From Planctomycetaceae bacterium (GTDB taxonomy: Bacteria > Planctomycetota > MHYJ01 > SBBU01): DNA of 7,830 nucleotides. Below, in pieces: positions 7,270-7,830 of the stretch; positions within the stretch are counted from its first letter, which is position 1, and every line of letters starts with the position of its first letter. The notes under the pieces were generated by a model. The model ran no database searches, was not told where the DNA came from, and saw only the letters and a list, made by a program, of their open reading frames with translations. The stretch spans positions 1 through 7,830 of the forward strand of contig SBBU01000284.1 of NCBI GenBank assembly GCA_005239585.1, read 5' to 3'. Position numbers and translations under genes: made by a program.

Positions 7270-7617
7270 ATGCCAGGTTTTCAAATACATAAGGAAAGAT
7301 TACAGAACGGGGTTGCCTTTATAGGTGTAAAAGGCTTCCTTGATGCCCATACCTATGAAGACTTTGAAAGAGCGGTCTCAGAGCTCTTTAGCCTCAATAT
7401 GTATCGCGTAATAGTGGATCTATCTCAGCTTGAATACATTTCGAGCGCTGGAGCCGGTGTTTTTATAGGAGCTGTTGGTAGAGCACAGGAAAATAACGGG
7501 GATATCATAATACTGAACCCCAGTTCCAATGTCCGCGAGGTCTTCGACCTCCTTGGTCTCAGCCAAATATTTACATTCAAAAACACCAGAGAAGAGGCCC
7601 TCAAGTCGTTCAAATAA
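7270..7617 (+). CDS. STAS-domain anti-sigma factor antagonist (RsbV/SpoIIAA-like)
   Basis: This is a single STAS domain filling the whole 115-residue protein, the normal size for RsbV/SpoIIAA antagonists. In known relatives the unphosphorylated form binds the anti-sigma kinase and frees its target, and phosphorylation of one serine blocks this. The conserved loop reads LEYISSAGAGVFIGAV (54-69). Aligned with SpoIIAA (FMDSSGLGV, phosphorylated at Ser58), S59 is the expected phosphoserine and the preceding Asp is replaced by S58, as in the common ISSAG variant. GFLDAHTYEDFERAV (22-36) and VREVFDLLGLSQIFTF (88-103) are also typical. It follows the kinase gene after 20 bases and completes the phosphatase-kinase-antagonist set. 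The partner pairing is inferred from gene order. Confidence 0.93.
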   Translation: MPGFQIHKERLQNGVAFIGVKGFLDAHTYEDFERAVSELFSLNMYRVIVDLSQLEYISSAGAGVFIGAVGRAQENNGDIIILNPSSNVREVFDLLGLSQIFTFKNTREEALKSFK

Positions 7618-7662
7618 TCCCCTTGAGCCCTAGCCGCATGCACAAAGTCGGTTGTATCCTCA

Positions 7663-7719
7663 TTACCCGTTTCTAGTCACCAAAGCAATCTTTGTCAAGT
7701 TGACCGCAAAGAATTTCAC
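7663..7719 (-). CDS. Candidate 18-residue mini-ORF, or the front end of a lost gene
   Basis: On the minus strand a GTG at 7719 opens MKFFAVNLTKIALVTRNG and ends at TAA (7663-7665). An AAGGAGG Shine-Dalgarno sequence (complement of 7728-7734) lies exactly 8 bases upstream, as strong and as well spaced as the one before the + strand gene at 7823. Possible promoter boxes TTGTGA (complement of 7804-7809) and TATTAT (complement of 7782-7787) are 16 bases apart. The peptide has a basic-hydrophobic start but is too short for a signal peptide with cargo. It could be a real small protein, a remnant of a longer gene, or chance. I do not recognise it. Confidence 0.25.
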   Translation of the reverse strand: MKFFAVNLTKIALVTRNG

Positions 7720-7758
7720 GGCGATATCCTCCTTAGAGCCTATCTCAATAGGAAAAAA

Positions 7759-7786
7759 TTGACGGCAGGTAAAAAACAAGGATAAT
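7759..7786 (+). promoter_or_regulatory. Candidate sigma-70-type promoter for the gene starting at 7823
   Basis: TTGACG (7759-7764) and GATAAT (7781-7786) are 16 bases apart, each matching 5/6 of the consensus. This is the best promoter match in the window. Transcription would start near 7793, leaving a leader of about 30 bases that contains the AAGGAGG ribosome binding site. Confidence 0.5.
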
Positions 7787-7807
7787 AGGATAAGTTGACA
7801 GAGTCAC

Positions 7808-7814
7808 AAGGAGG
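7808..7814 (+). promoter_or_regulatory. Strong Shine-Dalgarno sequence for the gene at the right edge
   Basis: AAGGAGG, followed by GG, lies 8 bases before the ATG at 7823. It is the strongest ribosome binding site on the + strand of this window and suggests a highly translated gene. Confidence 0.7.
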
Positions 7815-7822
7815 GGAACGGT

Positions 7823-7830
7823 ATGGGATT
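7823..7830 (+). CDS. Start of a gene cut by the window edge
   Basis: Only ATG GGA TT is present, so the product (Met-Gly and then Phe or Leu) cannot be identified. The call rests on the strong AAGGAGG 8 bases upstream and the promoter match at 7759-7786. It lies on the same strand as the partner-switching genes but about 205 bases away, with its own signals, so it is probably a separate transcription unit. It might encode the target of the relay or be unrelated. Confidence 0.55.

Larger units (their letters stand above)
7618..7822. other. Intergenic region after the partner-switching genes
   Basis: These 205 bases have no + strand gene. They contain a candidate + strand promoter (7759-7786), a strong ribosome binding site (7808-7814), a minus-strand mini-ORF with its own ribosome binding site (7663-7734), and the dyad GTCAA-G-TTGAC at 7694-7704. 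TTGAC recurs at 7759-7763 and 7795-7799, and GGATAA is repeated 8 bases apart (7780-7785, 7788-7793). CTTTG at 7690-7694 can pair with CAAAG on either side (7681-7685 or 7707-7711). No convincing intrinsic terminator follows the STAS gene: CTCAAG/CTTGAG (7600-7605, 7622-7627) is only 6 bp and lacks a T-run. Confidence 0.5.

Noticed and set aside
7695..7727. Flagellar-type (sigma-28) promoter from TCAAGTTG and GGCGATAT
   Set aside because: Each half resembles the consensus, but the spacing of 17 bases is wrong for this class, where about 11 bases separate the equivalent boxes.
7795..7800. Perfect TTGACA box as a -35 element
   Set aside because: At 16-18 bases downstream there is no -10-like sequence, and that position is the ribosome binding site and start codon of the gene at 7823.
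7618..7822. Riboswitch or structured leader before the gene at 7823
   Set aside because: No known aptamer core is recognisable on either strand, and the best promoter (7759-7786) leaves a leader of only about 30 bases.

Overview
This is a 7.8 kb bacterial window of moderately low GC. All confident genes lie on the + strand, and little DNA is left without a gene. It holds one very large HEAT/TPR repeat protein, two housekeeping genes (rimO and pgsA), a three-gene partner-switching module (RsbU-type phosphatase, RsbW-type kinase, STAS antagonist), and the first codons of a further gene at the right edge. I see no RNA genes, CRISPR array, insertion sequence or transposase. The organism is not identified. 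Frequent ATA, AGA and AGG codons fit a genome with an AT bias. A giant HEAT protein with W-rich repeat endings beside a transmembrane RsbU would suit a Planctomycetota-like or other deep-branching Gram-negative lineage, but this is a weak inference from gene content.

Layout: (1) bases 5-3199, an alpha-solenoid protein of about 1064 residues, whose true start may lie before the window. (2) Bases 3200-3270, a short gap with an inverted repeat, a candidate promoter and a ribosome binding site that places the rimO start at 3271. (3) Bases 3271-4647, rimO, a ribosomal protein S12 methylthiotransferase. (4) Bases 4648-5184, pgsA, which starts with TTG directly after the rimO stop codon. (5) Bases 5185-5249, a gap with a weak candidate promoter. 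(6) Bases 5250-7617, phosphatase, kinase and antagonist genes; the first two overlap by ATGA and the third follows after 20 bases. (7) Bases 7618-7822, an intergenic stretch with a good candidate promoter, a strong Shine-Dalgarno sequence for a gene starting at 7823, and on the minus strand a small ORF with its own strong Shine-Dalgarno sequence.

How the genes work together: the last three genes form a complete signalling relay except for its output. A stimulus sensed outside the membrane by the RsbU-like protein would be passed through its HAMP domain to the PP2C phosphatase. The phosphatase would dephosphorylate the STAS protein, which would then draw the kinase away from its target, classically a sigma factor. 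No sigma factor is encoded here, so the target is unknown. rimO and pgsA are probably co-transcribed housekeeping genes. Nothing in the sequence ties the HEAT protein functionally to its neighbours. The parts least explained by known families are the HEAT protein, the extracytoplasmic sensor of the phosphatase, and the small minus-strand ORF in the last intergenic region.
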